From the NCBI GenBank assembly GCA_036365455.1, contig JAWQUS010000009.1, positions 4,494,001-4,558,000 on the forward strand: a DNA stretch of 64,000 bases, in the 5' to 3' direction. Source of the stretch: Macrosoma leucophasiata (taxonomy: Eukaryota; Arthropoda; Insecta; Lepidoptera; Hedylidae). The notes under the pieces were generated by a model. The model ran no database searches. It worked only from the letters and a program-made list of their open reading frames with translations, and was not told the DNA's origin. Shown here in pieces: positions 10,036-20,930 of this stretch. The stretch's first letter is position 1, and every line of letters begins with the position of its first letter. A program made the translations under genes and the position numbers.

Positions 10036-10630
10036 TTTTTTTACCAGGGGAAAATGCGTTACGCATACCTACTAACCCTTGGGGAGAGGGGTGGGTTATG
10101 TGGGACTCCGGGAAAAGACATCCGTCTACCCACTAAAAACCCTTGGGCGTTCCGACTCGTCCGCCATTAGTGGCGGGGTTACGCGAACGGTATCGCACAC
10201 ATCCGCGACCCCACCGGCGGTTGCCCGTTTCCGAGCCCTCCTCGGAGCCCGGCTCCAACCAACACTAGTTGCGTGCGGTATTTGGGCGATAGACAATCCG
10301 CTAGTCCGGCGCCCGAAGGTCTTTGCCCCGACAACTCACAACGCCAGGCATCCCAAGACGCTCGGGTGGAGGAGTGCAGGGGCACACAGACCGGCCCCGG
10401 GGGAACGGGAGTGGCAGGGATGAACTGACCCCACCACGACCCTATCTGACGACGGGGCCACCGCTAGGTGGCTGGGGATAGGGTGCAGGGCCAACGACAC
10501 ACCCATACACCTTTCCCCAGCCGTTGTTCCTAACTACGTTGGGCTCCTCTTAGTTCTCCTCGGTGTAGCTCAATCCACCGACTACTAAGCCCCCCCGCCA
10601 CGACAAGGCGGAAACCCTCGGGTGGGACAT
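10036..10630 (-). mobile_element. GC-rich poly(A) retroposon, copy 1
   Basis: 595 bp, strongly GC-rich against AT-rich surroundings, starting with T7 (a poly(A) tail on the minus strand). It is flanked by an 11-bp duplication, ATAACTACACC (10025-10035 and 10631-10641). Homologous along its length to 30595-31272 (shared GGCTCCAACCAACACTAGT, GGGTGGAGGA, GCCACGACAAGGCGGAAACC). Open frames here (for example 10079-10423) are uninterrupted only because of composition. It is probably a truncated LINE 3' region or a SINE; I do not recognise the family. Confidence 0.82.
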
Positions 10631-10743
10631 ATAACTACACCTGACACAAGGTAGGTACTGCTAGGTACCCTTTAGCGGCATGTAGATTTGGTAGGTAATA
10701 TAGTGGTGTCCTATCACCAATAATTACCTGTTATTCATTTACA

Positions 10744-10990
10744 CTAGCTGACCCGGCAAACTTCATATTGCCTCACAATGAAATAAGGTGTCAATGGGGT
10801 TTAATATAGAAGGTAAGTATACGAACTATTTGTATGGGAAAATGAAATTCAATTACCTCATATTTTCTAACCATTTAAACCTTCCCAATTAAAATGATTC
10901 AAAACCAAATTAGCCAAATCGGTCCATCAGTTCTCGAGCTTTAGCGAGACTTACGAACAGCAATTGATTTATATATATATATTTATATAT
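10744..10990 (-). mobile_element. Helitron-like relic ending at an (AT)n run
   Basis: On the minus strand the 3' end reads GTTTGCCGGGTCAGCTAG followed by T, a Helitron-type CTAG end. The body contains AACTGATGGACCGATTTGGC, the primer-like text common to these elements. The 5' end merges with an AT microsatellite (about 10969-11003) and cannot be fixed. Confidence 0.55.
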
Positions 10991-11469
10991 ATATATATAT
11001 ATATTTAAGAACATTTCAGTTTTTGTCAAGGACAGCAGCGCGCCGAGTATACCCTAGGTATACGCGGCGAGTCGGGGGGACGGGTAGAAACTCGAAACCA
11101 TGAGCTATGACGACAGACTGACAAAGCTACAGCCGATGCTCTCGAATCGAAAAACTCTACCACCAGTAAGAGCCAATAGAAATCTGCAGTGACGCTATTG
11201 GATAGAAAAATATCGGGCGATCTCATTTGATTGTTAACAATTAAATTGATTGTCATTCGACCTTCATTGTATGCTCAAATAAAACAACTTATTTAGTAAT
11301 CTGATAAAAGAACCAATCTTTAATTAAGTCACTAAACAAAGTATACCTACCCAAAGATATACATACATACCTATACTTAGTTCTTTAGTAAGACAGGCCT
11401 TGTGGAATAGAAAGTGATTAATGTAACAATAAAACTCACTCATAGCTTCTTTTACTATCTAAGGTTTTC

Positions 11470-11990
11470 ATATTGATGCAGTCACAAGGTTCGGTTTTGG
11501 GTCCCTTGCAATTTGGCATATGCGAATGACAAGAACAATGGTATGCAACATTCTACAATTTATCAATAGGTACGCGGATGATATATGTCTAGTTGCAGCA
11601 GAACGAGACGTATCTGTGGCAATAAAAGTCTTCAAACCGATTTCACAATGCTCACATGATGCAGGTATGGTTAAGAATGCACAAAATACCAGGGTTACAC
11701 ACATTTCATCAACATATAATAAACTAAACACCAATACTGATATTGATTCGATTGCACACGATCATAGATGCCTGCATGAAAACAGTTCGTATTGTAAATG
11801 CAAATGCATTATTGACAAGGTCTCACAAATAACCTACCTTGGCTTAACTATAGAGTTATAGACGCCTGGTTTGATTAGGCTGTCCACATTAACACAGTAC
11901 CTATGCGGTAAACTTCGCGCCATATTAGCGAAATTCAGCATTTTGATTTGAAGTACAGAAAACCGTTTCCAATAAAAAAAAAAAAAAAAT
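11470..11990 (+). pseudogene. non-LTR retrotransposon RT fragment with poly(A)
   Basis: Reads QGSVLGPLQFGI (11481 region), then FINRYADDICLVAAE (catalytic YADD, about 11562), then ITYLGLTI (about 11832) and, after a frameshift, CGKLRAILAKF. These are RT motifs in the right order for a Jockey-like LINE. It ends in a run of 15 A at about 11973. Stops and frameshifts make it inactive. Confidence 0.75.
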
Positions 11991-12479
11991 ATCGTTTATT
12001 GCTGTAGCCAAAATATTACAAAACAATATGCGTTGCTGAGATCCTCTTTTAAGTAAACATGATTACTTGTGCCAGAGGATCTCGCTCTTCCACGAATCAT
12101 TACAAAATGGTTACAGGTCGTGTTAAGTAAGTTGGTACTTAAATTAATTTAATTTAAACAATAAAATATAAAAAAAAAAAAATAAGTAAATATTACATTA
12201 CCACACACAATATGTTTCTGAGTTCCTCTACTGTTAACTTCAGCAAGTTATATTCACTTCATTTCAAGTATACACAATAGCACAGTCGGTACACAATATT
12301 AAAGTTAAAATTACTGGCACATTCAATTAGGTAAACATTGCTATCTAACATAACTTTAACCTAATATTCGTCAAACACGATCTTTTAATGGATACAATAC
12401 ATAATATTAAGCGATTAAGGAAACAAGTGTTAGTAGGGACTTAATGTTTTACTATTTTACTTAACGTAAGGTAGAAGCA
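11991..12479. other. gene-free AT-rich stretch
   Basis: No gene. GAGATCCTCTTTTAAGTAAA and its near-complement (CAGAGGATCTCGC) form a weak inverted repeat around 12039-12092. A-rich runs suggest retroposon tails. Confidence 0.4.
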
Positions 12480-13075
12480 TTTTTTTTTTTGTCATAGCTT
12501 TGTAGGTACTCAAGCCCGCCAAGCGCGGAGCCATTCTATGCTGTCAGAGTGTGTGAGCGCGTCATTCAAATGTGTGCATTGTATAGTCCAGGAGGTAGCG
12601 TCAATATGGTAAATGTAATAATATAATCAGTATTTAAAGTTATTTTAGAGTAGTAGGATTAATTAGTATGTAAACGATTTTTTTTTATTTTTTTTTTTAC
12701 GTTTTGATTAAACAGTATATTATATGTACTTAGAGGTTATCAGTTTTAACCTCTTGAGCTGCAGTAAAATATGACAATTGCTTTCATATTGATTGTGGAC
12801 GATAGCGTCTTCTATTACGACGATATAAATAGAATATTTTCACTTCCGTCATAAGTAAGATTTATAAGCCACTTATGTAGTATATTTTTACATTCGTAAT
12901 GAGTTTTTTGGTACAAACCTAATATTTTATTTAATTTGTTGTAAATATAGGCGGATTGTCTTTCATATTGAGTACTAGCAAACTTAGTTTTAATTGATTT
13001 GTAAGGAACCACTATATCACTTCTTCTTTTTCTACCCATAATATCTGGATAATACGCTAGACTTCTGTGTACTTT
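12480..13075 (-). pseudogene. LINE C-terminal fragment with poly(A) tail
   Basis: The minus-strand frame 13039-12815 encodes 74 aa (RRSDIVVPYKSIKTKFAST, YIYNKLNKIL, YECKNILHKWL), resembling the extreme C-terminus of lepidopteran Jockey/CR1-like RT proteins. T-runs at 12480-12491 and 12678-12700 would be A-rich 3' sequence on the minus strand. No RT core is present, so the copy is 5'-truncated. Confidence 0.6.
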
Positions 13076-13182
13076 TAAGACTATTTGAACGATGTATAAT
13101 TTTCTAATCGATAGTAATTGATATAATTAATAAAATAATACTGGATATATTATATACAGTACAGCCCTTGCAGAAAGCATAA

Positions 13183-13880
13183 TAATAATAATAATCGGGG
13201 CAGAGCAGCTTGTGGCGAGCTGTTGGTGAGTAGCGACACCACCCCCTACCATCATTTCGAGTTCCTCCGAGAGAACTGGGCTCCGCCTCGTCCGCCACCC
13301 AGAGGTACGGCCGGACAGAGCATCAGATCTCTCACCTCTGGCTTGCCTTCATTGGCTAGAGGTATGGATGGCATTTGCAGAAATTTAGATAATAGGCGTT
13401 TGTCTAAATTTCTGCAAGAGCCATACACTCGGGGGGTGGAAGTGTTTAATGGCATAAAAGCGAGGAAGCCCAAACTTGAGATCACTCGCTCGTGATGGTG
13501 AAACCGGTGCCACACCTCTTGACACCCCCAGCCTTTCATGCCAGTGTTGCCTCCCGTCGACCATCGGGTATGCTGTTTGAGGGGCCCACCAAGGAGAGGC
13601 GACTCACCACCTACCTAAAGTAGGATTCAATAATGTGAGATGTTGAATATAGGCAGATGCCGGATCTCACTCTATAGTCCCTCCAGTTCACCCACATAGC
13701 AAAGTTTGGCGAGTCATTTACCATTTTCAATAGTCCCATGTATTTTGCGGGGTCTGTCTGTGTCTGCATTAACTATTGATGCAGTCAGAGAGAGGTTCCC
13801 CCGAATGCAACCCATTACAAAGTAGATCAAAATTATCGAAAGGGACTCTACCTGTTGGATCCCCCATGTATGTGTATTAA
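13183..13880 (-). mobile_element. unclassified retroposon-like segment with (ATT)n tail
   Basis: The left boundary is (AAT)n, an (ATT)n 3' tail on the minus strand, followed by GC-richer sequence unlike its neighbours. It contains a hairpin at 13377-13416 (arms GCAGAAATTTAGA and TCTAAATTTCTGC). Two overlapping frames of about 90 codons have no recognisable domain. The right end is uncertain. Confidence 0.4.
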
Positions 13881-13994
13881 ACCTAAACATAATGTAAATT
13901 AAATAAAAAAAAAAACATACCTTATTAAAATATCATTGTTCAACCCAATACAGCTAGATATGCCAAACGAACGAGTTATAACTATAAAGATGGA

Positions 13995-14360
13995 GTTTTG
14001 GCGGGAACCTTGAAGGAGGCGTGTGGTGTTCTTAGTTTATTTCATTTTCTTGGTGTATTTTTGAGTTATATTAAACAAAATTGGTGGTATTTTGTTTGTT
14101 ATAGGCTTATTACAGTGCTCGTGTATAGTGAAATAGAATAACAGTGCGAAAACACGTTCTTGGTTGCCTCCAAAACTTCATTGTAAATGGTAAAGTAGCC
14201 ATCGCTTTACTCGAATAACTGTGACTGACGGACTGATAAATTGACTGACTAACTCTGACTTTTACGTTGCTTATCACGACTATGCAATATCGTTTTACTT
14301 GACACTGGCAATATGCGTAATAGCGATGACAAAATAATTTAAAAAAAAATTAAAAAATGG
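13995..14360. repeat. dispersed repeat, copy 2 (partner at 628-1065)
   Basis: Same repeat as 628-1065 in the same orientation, with several small deletions. Ends in an A-rich run (AATTTAAAAAAAAATTAAAA). Confidence 0.7.
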
Positions 14361-14553
14361 GGTTTTGGCACTTTTGGCGCGAACACCACTATTTGGCGGC
14401 AAATAGATTAGGTAATGCGATGGTGCCTACGTCCTCGAGCCAAATCTTCTAATTTCTTAAGGGTCCAAGCCGGCGTCAGTTGATAGGGACACAGGGAACC
14501 GCCTCACTATTTACGGCGTGTCGAGGAGTAGGTTTAAATACATCCTTCTGAAT

Positions 14554-14867
14554 CATAGAGCAACACCGGAGGGGAGTAGCCATATGCAGGCTTTCCCCTC
14601 TGTCAAAGTACAAGCCCAAGTGGGCCTATACCTGTCGCCTATATGTTTAAATGTATGCGTGAAATTGTTTCTGTATTTTGTTAAAGTCAAGGTGTGAGTT
14701 TTGTAGTAAAAGACGATTTTTGTAGTGTGAGTGTGTGTGTAGGGGAAATGCGTGTGTGTCGCACGCATTTCCCCCCGCAGAATATGACAGACTGTTTTGC
14801 ATCGGTAATAAACGCTATGGCTACTCCCCTCCAGTCCGCCGCATCCGGTGGCCCGTGTTGCTCTACG
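14554..14867. mobile_element. hAT MITE (CATAGAGCAAC family), copy A
   Basis: 314 bp with inverted ends CATAGAGCAACACCGG / CCCGTGTTGCTCTACG and a perfect 8-bp target duplication TTCTGAAT (14546-14553, 14868-14875). Inside: GGAGGGGAGTAGCCATA, 'GATGCAAAACAGTCTG' (complement) and TTGACTTTAACAAAATAC (complement). There is no transposase. Related copies are at 53657, 59375 and a fragment at 16505. Confidence 0.92.
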
Positions 14868-15099
14868 TTCTGAATCAAACCTTTGACGTAGCCGCCCAAC
14901 GCCCATCAACGTAGGCCGAGACTCTTGGCGATAAGGCTATTGACCGAAACGACAATCGGTACAATGACCGCGGCATCCACATGCCACATGCCGTCAATGT
15001 CGTGAGCTAGATTCAGATAATTTAATTCTTTATCCTTCTCAGCCTTCACTAGATTCTCGTCATGAGGAATTACCAGGTAGGTACATTATAATAATAAGA

Positions 15100-15175
15100 C
15101 ATCAATATCTGGCGCTCTATACTCTCTGCCTACCCCGTTAGGGACCTGGCGTGAAGATACATACATACTCGTACA
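15100..15175 (+). mobile_element. LINE 3'-end fragment with (CATA)n tail
   Basis: Reads GGCGCTCTATACTCTCTGCC, then CCCCGTTAGGGACCTGGCGT and ACATACATAC: the extreme 3' end of the LINE better preserved at 46075-46460. Confidence 0.8.
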
Positions 15176-15212
15176 TCAATATCATTTTTCGATTTAGTTA
15201 ACTGTTCTTGAC

Positions 15213-15548
15213 TTACAATGGCAACCCATTATACGTCCCACTGCTGGGCAGCTAGGCCTGGAGCTTACTCCATCACGCTGCTCCAATGCGGATTGGTGGA
15301 GGTGGGTGGGTTAGTGGCCAAGCCGCTGTCGGATGTTTTCAAACCGCCCATAAGGCCTCCGACAAGGTTTAACGACTGCTATCTATCGATAGCAACCGGG
15401 ACCGACGGCTTAACCTCCCCTCCGAAGCACGGAAATGCGCATTTAATTTGCCACTAGCAGTCACCCATCACACTACCCGACCGCGCCCGTAATGCTTTGC
15501 CGAGCAGATCGCTTATGATCTACACCAGCCATGCGCGCTTCTCGGACT
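15213..15548 (-). mobile_element. RTE-like retroposon copy
   Basis: Reverse orientation of the 37326 element: starts AATGGCAACCCATTATACGT, contains ACGTCCCACTGCTGGGC, ATCGATAGCAACCGGGACCG and CGGAAATGCGCATTTAATTT. About 330 bp, slightly deleted. Confidence 0.85.
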
Positions 15549-16500
15549 AGAAGGCTGATAGGATGGTACAGTACAGTACCTATACCTAGTTACAAAATAT
15601 GAGACCTTGCCACAAATTTAGGTGAAAACTTATCGAGGTCGATGATAATGTCTTTGGCTGCCAATATCGCAGTTTTCAGTAGCAATATAACCGCAAAAAG
15701 TTTGATCATTGAACCGTTTTAGTGGAAATGTTTGTAAACATTTGTATTATGAAACTTTTGGGTATTTAGCTTAGCTGTCAGATGTACAGCGCTAATAAGA
15801 TGTTTTTATATACTCGTAAAACATAATATGACTACATAATAATATACTTACTGACTCTCCAGTGCTCTATATAATACCTAGTGTTAACTAAATAGGTATA
15901 ACGTCGAGCCTGTATTTTTGAAAGGCATCGAAAGAGCAGGGGCGTTGTTACCGCCGTAGATATCTATCATAATAATTATGCGCTGGCGGGGCCCCCAATT
16001 TTACCCATTTGAGTATGTACCAAGTCCATGTCCGTAAAGAGGCTAAGGAGGAAAATAGAATTTTTTTTTGCTCGCACGTCCATTTGTATTTGTTGTAGGA
16101 ATTAAACGGAAGAGATTCCACGCAGGGCCAAGGCGAGTCACGATCCTGCTCAGCTACTCACAGGCACAAAATAAAAAGGTAGGTACAAAAGTCAATCTTC
16201 ATCTTCATACTTCACTTTTTATGCCTACGCCCGGCGGTCACGCTAGGGTTGTGAACATTGGCTTATGCACAAAAAACTAGAAGTAGTAGTGACACTCGAA
16301 CCTTATCCTACAATATCAAAACAAAACAATTAAAAAACATTTACGAGTACCTACAATACAAAAAGTTTACACATCAAAAACAAAACACAAAATTTTCGCA
16401 ACGGAAAATCTTTGATAACTTCTAGGCAACGGATTACCAAAATAAGGTCTTCACCATGGGTGTCGAGTTACAAAAACACCAAAATCTCGCAAGTTCCAAA
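15549..16500. other. gene-free stretch
   Basis: No gene seen. An open frame of 70 codons at 16068-16280 has no gene-like features. Confidence 0.4.
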
Positions 16501-16504
16501 GAGA

Positions 16505-16578
16505 TTAAGTGAGGCGAAAGCCTGCATATGGCTACTCCCCTCCGGTCCGCCGCGGCCGGTGACCCGTGTTACTCTATG
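16505..16578. mobile_element. hAT MITE (CATAGAGCAAC family), end fragment
   Basis: Only one terminus survives: GCGAAAGCCTGCATATGGCT, CTCCCCTCCGGTCCGCCGCG and GTGTTACTCTATGG. It equals the right ends of the copies at 53657 and 59375. Confidence 0.85.
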
Positions 16579-16995
16579 GCTTCCATCTGCAACTCAACTA
16601 ATATTTGACTAGTGATGCGCCGAATAGTGGTTTCACCGAATAACCGAATACCAAATATTATTCGGTTTAACCTGTACCGAACCGAATATTCGGCCGAATT
16701 ATTCGGTTTACCATTTCACTGTTTTGCCGCGTAAACGCGGTTCTAACATGTCGCTGCTTGCTTAGTAGCCGCGTCTACACCGGAAGCATGCTCGGGCGAT
16801 GCAGCCTCGTGAGCAAAATACTTGGTCAGTGACAGTCAGTGTAGACGTGCATCAGGGTCGTGCGGGCGCACGGTGCCTCGGCCGAGCATGCCTCGGACCC
16901 GAGCCATGCCGCGGTGGTAAAACGCGCGAGCTGTAAGGCACCAGTGTGTGGTGTGCGTTCATGATGCGTTCGGTGGGGACGATAGTACCATAAAT

Positions 16996-17325
16996 AATAG
17001 TAATAATAATGGCAACCCTTGACACGTCCCACTGCAGGGCACGAGTCTCTCCCCTACTTGAAGGGAGGTCTGGAGCTTACTCCATCACGCTGCTCGATTG
17101 GTGGAGATAAGGGTTAGTAGCCAACCCGCTGTCGGATATTTTAAAACCGCCCATAAGGTCTCCGACAAGGTTTAAAGACTGATCTATCGATAGCAACCGG
17201 GACCGACGGAAACGCGCATTTTAACTTACCACTAGCGGACACTCATCACACACCCGACCGCGCCCGTATCGCTCAAACGAGCAGAACACTTGCGATCCAC
17301 ACCAGCCGCCGGACCATGCGCGCTT
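16996..17325 (-). mobile_element. RTE-like retroposon copy
   Basis: Begins with (AAT)n and GGCAACCC, contains GTCCCACTGCAGGGCACGAG and GGATATTTTAAAACCGCCC, and ends near CCATGCGCGCTT. Minus orientation of the 37326 family. Confidence 0.85.
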
Positions 17326-17400
17326 CAGTACCACAAAATAAAATACCGTACTGGGTATTTTATTTAAAACATTATTTTATACAAAATAAAAAGGTATTTT

Positions 17401-17451
17401 CTCAGTACTACCACAAAATAAAAAGGTATTTTATTTTGTGGTAGTACTGAG
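17401..17451. repeat. perfect 23-bp inverted repeat
   Basis: The arms 17401-17423 and 17429-17451 are exact reverse complements (CTCAGTACTACCACAAAATA...). A partial third copy of the same AT-rich text precedes it at 17328-17400, so this looks like local template-switch duplication. Confidence 0.93.
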
Positions 17452-17634
17452 AGTAGACTGTGATGGCTCGGGGTAACTAGATTTTAATTTATGTTTAAAT
17501 ATAAAAGTTGAAAAATAAATGCTGATTTAAGGTTTACAATAAAATGTTGACTGCATGTAACCAAACTACAGGGCTACAGGTTAAGAATATGTTGATTTGA
17601 GGTTTCAAAATAAATCTTGATTTGTAATTTAATG

Positions 17635-17949
17635 TAACTTCACGCATGTAATCCCCGAAGGGGTAGGCAGAGGTAAATGCATGCTTTCAAGCATAAATGC
17701 AAACACCCACGATCCGCCTGTTACGTTTTGGCCCAAGTAACAGGTGGCGAGCCTGTTGACATCTCCGGTCACATTACCAATCTTCGAGGTACTTAGAAAT
17801 TTCCAGAAAATGGAAAAATCCCTATAGAACCAGAGATAAAGGACTTTACACAATTATATCTGATAACCCCCTACCCGCGAATCAAATACTGGACCTCAGC
17901 GTAGTAGTAGTGGCCTGCTACCACTAGGCTACCGAGGCAGTTACTTAAG
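17635..17949 (-). mobile_element. tRNA-derived SINE, full length
   Basis: Complete copy from tail (CCCCGAAGGGGTAGGCAGAGG region) to tRNA-like head, flanked by a 12-bp target duplication TGTAATTTAATG (17623-17634, 17950-17961). The B box is slightly mutated (GCGAATCAAAT). Confidence 0.92.
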
Positions 17950-18417
17950 TGTAATTTAATGGGTTTATTTTTCAACACATTCTTCATAGGATTTGTTTGG
18001 TTTATAAAATAACATGAGAATCTTTATCTTGTAGCTAAGTATGTAGATACCGTGTTGTGTAGCCAATAAAATAGAAATACTCAAACCGAATATATTCGGC
18101 ATCGAAACCGAATAATTCGGCCGGAATGACGAATTAGATCCTATAGGATATCAGATGATATTTAGTAACTTCGAATAAAGCAACCTTTCGTGATATTACT
18201 AATTCAAAGCAAGTAATTATATCATTATTAATAAATCAAGTTAAAATCAATATAATAGTGAAACGCAGGCACAATGTTCGATGCAATTAACGGATACCTA
18301 TTTCCTTTACTTGTTGTTACCTACATGGCCCTTGGGCAACTCCTTACTTCGCACAGGAAACTGTTGTATCCGCTGCCAATTGATGTAAGTAATACATACA
18401 TACAAACAGATTTACTT

Positions 18418-18648
18418 GTGGAAGAGTTCCAATTGTAGAAGCTCGAGGGCATAGGTACCACCGCATTATCTAATCTGCTGCCGAATGGTAGATCAGTACT
18501 ATTGTGTTCCGGTTAGATGGTAATCTGCTACAATGGCTCCGTGATAACTAGCACAGTGACAAAACAACGTAGGTTCAAGGGTGGCAACGCATCTGCATTT
18601 TGACTCCATCTGATTTTTCTGTAGGTGCCTTTAGGCTGCAATAATTAG
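18418..18648 (+). repeat. GCATTAC-type dispersed SINE-like repeat
   Basis: Degenerate copy of the repeat typified at 46482: ACCACCGCATTA, GTTCCGGTTAGATGGTAAT, CAACGCATCTGCATTTTGAC, TTAGGCTGCA. Ends are not clear. Confidence 0.7.
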
Positions 18649-18659
18649 GTACTTAACAG

Positions 18660-18905
18660 ACCACTAACGAATCCGCCGACCAAATCCGCTGTTTCTACAC
18701 AAGACCGGATTCGGTCCGGCGGACGTGTTGTGAAGCCGACCAAACCCGCGCGAGCGGATTGCATAGGTTTGTATCTATACTGTGGCATAGGACTTGATTA
18801 ATAATAATTCTGTCCGCCGGACACCTCTACACACGGTCAGATTTGGTTCGGAGCGTACCGAATCCGCTGTCCACTCTGTACCAAATCCGGCCGTGTGTGA
18901 CGAGG
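18660..18905. repeat. GTCCGGCGGAC-rich palindromic element, copy 1
   Basis: Repeated TCCGGCGGAC, AATCCGCTGT and GGTTCGGAGCGTAC motifs in both orientations, with an internal TTGATTAATAATAATTCTG core. The same element lies in opposite orientation at 53108-53308. No coding potential; probably a MITE. Confidence 0.75.
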
Positions 18906-20095
18906 TATCCGAGTACGTACACCTACACTGCAATTAAAGTCACAAATGTTTCTGATCGGGGACTTTTGAATTTTCAATTTAGTAATATGAATATAATATC
19001 TAGTGTTGAGAAGTACTTACAGTTTCTAGTTTTTATTATCAAGTATTCAATGAAAGTAAATGGTTGAGCCTGAGGTACCACTATATTATTTAAGTCTCGG
19101 ATATCAATATTATACAATGACATAGTCTTGATTTTCTTTGGTCCTCCTATTTGAAGGCTAAGGTTCTTCTAAAGATTTTTCTCTAGCAATTTTCCTATAT
19201 GTTCTTCTATCTCTAGCTTATCCTCTATTGAACATTCGTAAGGTCTTCATCTGTGACGGCCTCTACGATAGCGACTTGTATAATAATGGTCCGTTAGGAC
19301 CACGTTAGGACGATGTTCCGTCTTTTATACTACATATAGAAAACAAAAAAAAAAACTATTTAGCAATTTTGTACAAACAACTTTGTTAAAAGTCACTACA
19401 AGTCTTTTATTTAAAACGGAACGTTGTCCTAAGATATACCCAACTACATAATCACTAAATAATATGCAAAATAATACGAGTAATAACATTTCTATAACTA
19501 TTTATCTCACAAGCGCAGACTGCTCGAGTCGGTCGGGCGCTGGTTGGGTGCCGGGTGGCTCTAGTAAGCTATGACCCTGATCGTCAAATTGTGTTCAACC
19601 TTCAAGTTTTTTGATAATTGGAGGAAGGGTATTATAAATAGATATACACATAATATATGCGTTTCTTTTATAAATAACCGCCGGATAGGATGGATATGTT
19701 TATGGCAAGATGGTCAAGAACAAACGTCTGTTTATTTTTAAAGAAATATGAATACTTCTTTACAAATAGACAGGTAGACATATTTATTTATTATAGGTAC
19801 ATAGACGGTAAAGATAGAATGTAAAGGATTTAAAATGAAGCCGATAGCTGTCTTTATACCAGAGTTTGTTTATAACTCTGAGGCATCGCTTTTGTAATCT
19901 AAAAACTCTACCAATATCCACAGAGTTACTTCATACGATAAGACCATCGTTGAGAAGTGAAAGCCGGACTGCGGTATGCTATTAATGCAGCTTCTTTAGA
20001 AACCGTGAACTGTATCTTTTGCAGCAAAAATATTATTAAATACGTTCAAGCCTTTTGCATAAATTGTGAAATGCATCTTCCAATTAAGATGTTTG
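18906..20095. other. gene-free stretch with one inverted repeat
   Basis: No gene. At about 19303-19432, TTAGGACGATGTTCCGTCTT and a near-complementary AACGGAACGTTGTCCTAA lie about 90 bp apart, suggesting a small MITE. Confidence 0.45.
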
Positions 20096-20101
20096 CAAAA
20101 A

Positions 20102-20290
20102 TCTATATATATAAAAGAAAGTCGTGTTAGTTACTCCACTTATATCTCAAGAACGGCCGAACCGATTAAGCTGAAAATTGGCAGGGAGGTAGTTTAGAGC
20201 CAGGAGAAGGACATAGGATACTTTTTATCCCGTTCGACAGCATTCCCGTGTGACTTGACATGAAACGTCAGTCACTATAAAACGTGGTAT
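20102..20290 (+). mobile_element. Helitron-like 5' end
   Basis: Begins A|TCTATATATATAAAAGAA, then GTTAGTTACTCCACTTATA and GAACGGCCGAACCGATTAAG. The 5' TC and the text are typical of insect Helitrons. No CTAG end is found downstream, so it is truncated. Confidence 0.6.
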
Positions 20291-20489
20291 AACAACAAAA
20301 AAGAATCAGACTTGGAATAACAAAACGCAAATGACAGCTATGTAATTGACGTATAATGACAGCTATGTAATGAAGTATGGATGACAATTAGATATTTGTA
20401 AGAAATCTATAAACCTACATAAAATAAATCTGTAGAAGTGAAATTCTGTACATTAAAAATATTGAAAAAATAAATACCAGGGGATGTCA

Positions 20490-20930
20490 CTAGATCGATA
20501 CGGAACCCAAATATGTGATTCGAAAAATGTTTGTCTGTCTGTCTGTCTGTTTGTTCAAGCATCACATAAAAACTACCGGTCCGATTACAATGAAACTTGG
20601 TATGATTATACTTTAACCTTTGGCGCACAACACTGGGTACTTTTATCCCGGAAAATGTCTCTTTGTCTGTGTGTTTGTGCATGCTAATTTCAGAAACGGC
20701 GTATTCGATCTGCGGTTTACTAATATATTGTGGCAAGTTTTACTTAATATTTAGTGTTTGTTTCATGTGAATCGGTTCAAAAATAAAACAGTTGTCAATT
20801 TAAAGAATCGTATCGAATATTTTTAAGCTATTCTGTATCTTAGTACTATCTTTTAGGGGGTTTAGTACCTAAAAGGTAAAAACGGACCCTAAGATCGCGG
20901 GTTCGATTCCAGTCTGAAGCCATTTATTTT
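20490..20930. repeat. degenerate dispersed repeats with (GTCT)n
   Basis: Two adjacent segments each have a CTGT-rich run followed by a 'CCGATTACAATGAAACTTGG'-like text (20521-20610 and 20655-20710). At 20880-20925 a tRNA-like B box (GGGTTCGATTCCAG) follows. Relics of several elements; none complete. Confidence 0.4.

Larger units (their letters stand above)
16610..18125. mobile_element. hAT-like element carrying two SINE insertions
   Basis: The left end TAGTGATGCGCCGAATAG resembles the hAT end at 46869 (TAGTGATGGGC). Clustered CCGAATAATTCGG palindromes occur at 16640-16710 and again at 18079-18122, as expected for subterminal repeats. The right terminus is degraded and no target duplication is readable. 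Inside are an RTE-like retroposon (16996-17325) and a tRNA-SINE (17635-17949). Confidence 0.6.

Noticed and set aside
10079..10423. 114-aa GC-rich open frame, and similar frames at 30292-31316
   Set aside because: They lie in the two GC-rich retroposon copies. The frames are not conserved between the copies and overlap on both strands.
14553..14909. 118-aa minus-strand open frame
   Set aside because: It lies inside the hAT MITE copy A and is not kept open in the other copies; no domain.
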